NCBI GenBank assembly: GCA_018399855.1
Contig: JAGYNX010000089.1
Span: 1 to 7,698 of the forward strand
Direction: 5' to 3'
Source: Spirochaetota bacterium
GTDB lineage: Bacteria > Spirochaetota > UBA4802 > UB4802
DNA: 7,698 nucleotides
Below are positions 6,833-7,698 of this stretch, piece after piece. Position 1 is the first letter of the stretch. Each line of letters starts with the position of its first letter. The notes under the pieces are model-generated. The model saw only the letters and a list, made by a program, of their open reading frames with translations. It was not told the origin of the DNA and made no database searches. The position numbers and the translations under genes were made by a program.

Positions 6833-7515
6833 GTATAACTCCTTGTTCCGAAAATGGAGCTGCCAATTCGAACCATGGTTGCCCCTTCTTCCACGGCAAT
6901 CTGGAAATCTGATGACATGCCCATGGAAAGGTCTTTCAATTTCATTTCAGTGTTACTGTTTATTTCGTCCCGCAGCTCTCTCAGTTGTCTGAATGCCTGC
7001 CTGATACTGTCCTGATTGTCGGTATTCGGGCCAATGGTCATTAATCCCCTCAGTGAAAGGTTCTCAAGGGGGAATATCTGCCTGCATAGAGCTTCAGTTT
7101 CGTCAGGTGACACGCCAAACTTTGACAATTCACCCGAAGTATTTACCTGTACAAGTATGTCCATTGTTCTTCCCGCTTTTAGCACTTCTTCATTTAACTT
7201 TTCAGCGGTACTGAACTTGTCTATTGAATGGATGCAGTCAAATAACTGAACCGCGTATTTTGCCTTGTTCGATTGCAGGTGACCAACAAGGTGAACACTG
7301 AAATTTCCCGTGAGTGCCGGTATCTTGCTTCGGGCTTCCTGTATTTTGTTCTCTCCAAGGAGTGTAATTCCATGGTCTATCGCGTTTTGAACCACATCTG
7401 GCGGAAATGTTTTACTGATAGCTATTATTGATATATCATCAGGATTCCTGCTGGAAGCATTAGCAATCTCGTCGATCTTCTTCTTTATATATGCATAATT
7501 ATCGCTGATGACCAT
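6829..7515 (-). CDS. yggS: YggS/PROSC family pyridoxal-phosphate homeostasis protein
   Basis: The 228-residue protein has the length expected for this single-domain alanine-racemase-fold family. It binds pyridoxal 5'-phosphate without a known enzymatic activity and buffers PLP and amino-acid/keto-acid pools in the cytoplasm. The PLP lysine is K35 in AISKTFP. Other family marks are LLGENKIQE (52-60), HLVGHLQSNKAK (75-86), QVNTSGELSKFG (123-134), GLMTIGP (157-163), and LSMGMSSDFQIA...GATMVRIGSSIFG (196-223), which holds the phosphate-binding region. An AGGAG at 7528-7532 lies 12 bases before the ATG, longer than ideal, but no other in-frame start suits the family better. It is first in a coupled trio with proC and the LysM/M23 peptidase. 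The yggS-proC pairing is common across bacteria. Confidence 0.96.
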   Translation of the reverse strand: MVISDNYAYIKKKIDEIANASSRNPDDISIIAISKTFPPDVVQNAIDHGITLLGENKIQEARSKIPALTGNFSVHLVGHLQSNKAKYAVQLFDCIHSIDKFSTAEKLNEEVLKAGRTMDILVQVNTSGELSKFGVSPDETEALCRQIFPLENLSLRGLMTIGPNTDNQDSIRQAFRQLRELRDEINSNTEMKLKDLSMGMSSDFQIAVEEGATMVRIGSSIFGTRSYT

Positions 7516-7614
7516 TATATCGTAGTACTCCTGAAATACGTGTCGAAAGATTAGAAAAGAAATCCGCTAGTGTTGTGTAAACATGTTCTATATGCTTCAA
7601 ATAAGTCAATTCCG

Positions 7615-7642
7615 ATTTTACCAGGTTGTCCATGTCAGTCAA
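7615..7642 (-). promoter_or_regulatory. Sigma70-like promoter upstream of yggS
   Basis: On the minus strand, TTGACT (7637-7642) and TAAAAT (7615-7620) are separated by 16 bases, each one mismatch from consensus. Transcription would start near 7608 and leave a leader of about 90 bases before the yggS ATG. It lies between the tRNA-Gly 3' end and yggS, where a promoter for yggS-proC-M23 peptidase would be expected. A second TTGACT at 7604-7609 lacks a convincing -10 box. Confidence 0.55.
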
Positions 7643-7672
7643 GTGCTTATCTATCACCTGGGTAGTACAATG

Positions 7673-7698
7673 AGCGGGTGACCGGGGTCGAACCGGCG
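7673..7698 (-). tRNA. tRNA-Gly, 3' end only (rest beyond the window edge)
   Basis: Read on the minus strand, the last bases form a complete T-arm: stem GCCGG, loop TTCGACC, stem CCGGT, with one G-T wobble pair. The 3' acceptor strand CACCCGC and discriminator T follow. This implies a 5' acceptor GCGGGTG. The pairs G1-C72 and C2-G71 with U73 are the known bacterial tRNA-Gly identity set, so Gly is the best call; the anticodon lies outside the window. The bases after the discriminator are CATTG, so a full CCA is not encoded and must be added by the CCA-adding enzyme. No terminator is visible between it and yggS. Confidence 0.8.

Noticed and set aside
7587..7609. A second promoter from the TTGACT at 7604-7609
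   Set aside because: At 17-18 base spacing the -10 position reads ACATGT or CATGTT, a poor match; the TTGACT/TAAAAT pair just upstream is clearly better.
1..7698. CRISPR array, insertion sequence, phage, toxin-antitoxin or defence system
   Set aside because: No regularly spaced repeats, transposase or integrase motifs, or unexplained ORFs remain after assigning the seven genes and the tRNA.

Overview
The window (about 7.7 kb, mid-GC by eye) is a densely packed bacterial chromosomal segment. It holds one truncated plus-strand gene, six intact minus-strand genes and the 3' end of a minus-strand tRNA gene. Every intact gene belongs to a recognisable family. I see no transposase, phage gene, CRISPR array or toxin-antitoxin pair, and nothing that I would call a new multi-gene system. 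The tRNA-Gly, YggS, ProC and MutS2 genes and the short gaps suggest an ordinary bacterial core region. An anchored LysM/M23 hydrolase suggests a bacterium with a peptidoglycan wall. The gene order and the MutS2 sequence style recall spirochaetes or delta-proteobacterium-like lineages, but this is a weak impression and not a taxonomic call.

Layout from left to right. Positions 2-1243 (+) hold the C-terminal three quarters of a GH13 alpha-glucosidase; its N-terminus lies outside the window. It converges on mutS2 (1252-3678, -), with only 8 bp between the two stop codons. Upstream of mutS2 in its reading direction lie a TIGR01777-family NAD(P)-binding epimerase-like gene (3724-4644, -) and a 95-residue stand-alone Smr-domain gene (4647-4934, -), separated by 2 bp. 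A 108-bp gap with three short inverted repeats (4935-5042) separates these from a second cluster: a membrane-anchored LysM/M23 peptidase (5043-6014, -), proC (6014-6832, -) and yggS (6829-7515, -). These three overlap by 1 and 4 bp and are very probably co-transcribed and translationally coupled. The 157 bp upstream of yggS contain a good sigma70-like promoter (TTGACT, 16 bp, TAAAAT). The last 26 bases are the acceptor 3' strand and T-arm of a tRNA, most likely tRNA-Gly.

How the genes may work together. YggS (PLP homeostasis) and ProC (last step of proline synthesis) are a widespread pair. The coupled wall hydrolase suggests that the cluster is expressed during growth. The other minus-strand cluster carries two different Smr-domain proteins: the full-length MutS2 ATPase/nuclease, linked to recombination control or ribosome rescue, and a tiny free Smr protein. 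The observations most worth a second look are this double-Smr arrangement, the divergent MutS2 Walker B region, and the inverted repeats in front of the small smr gene.
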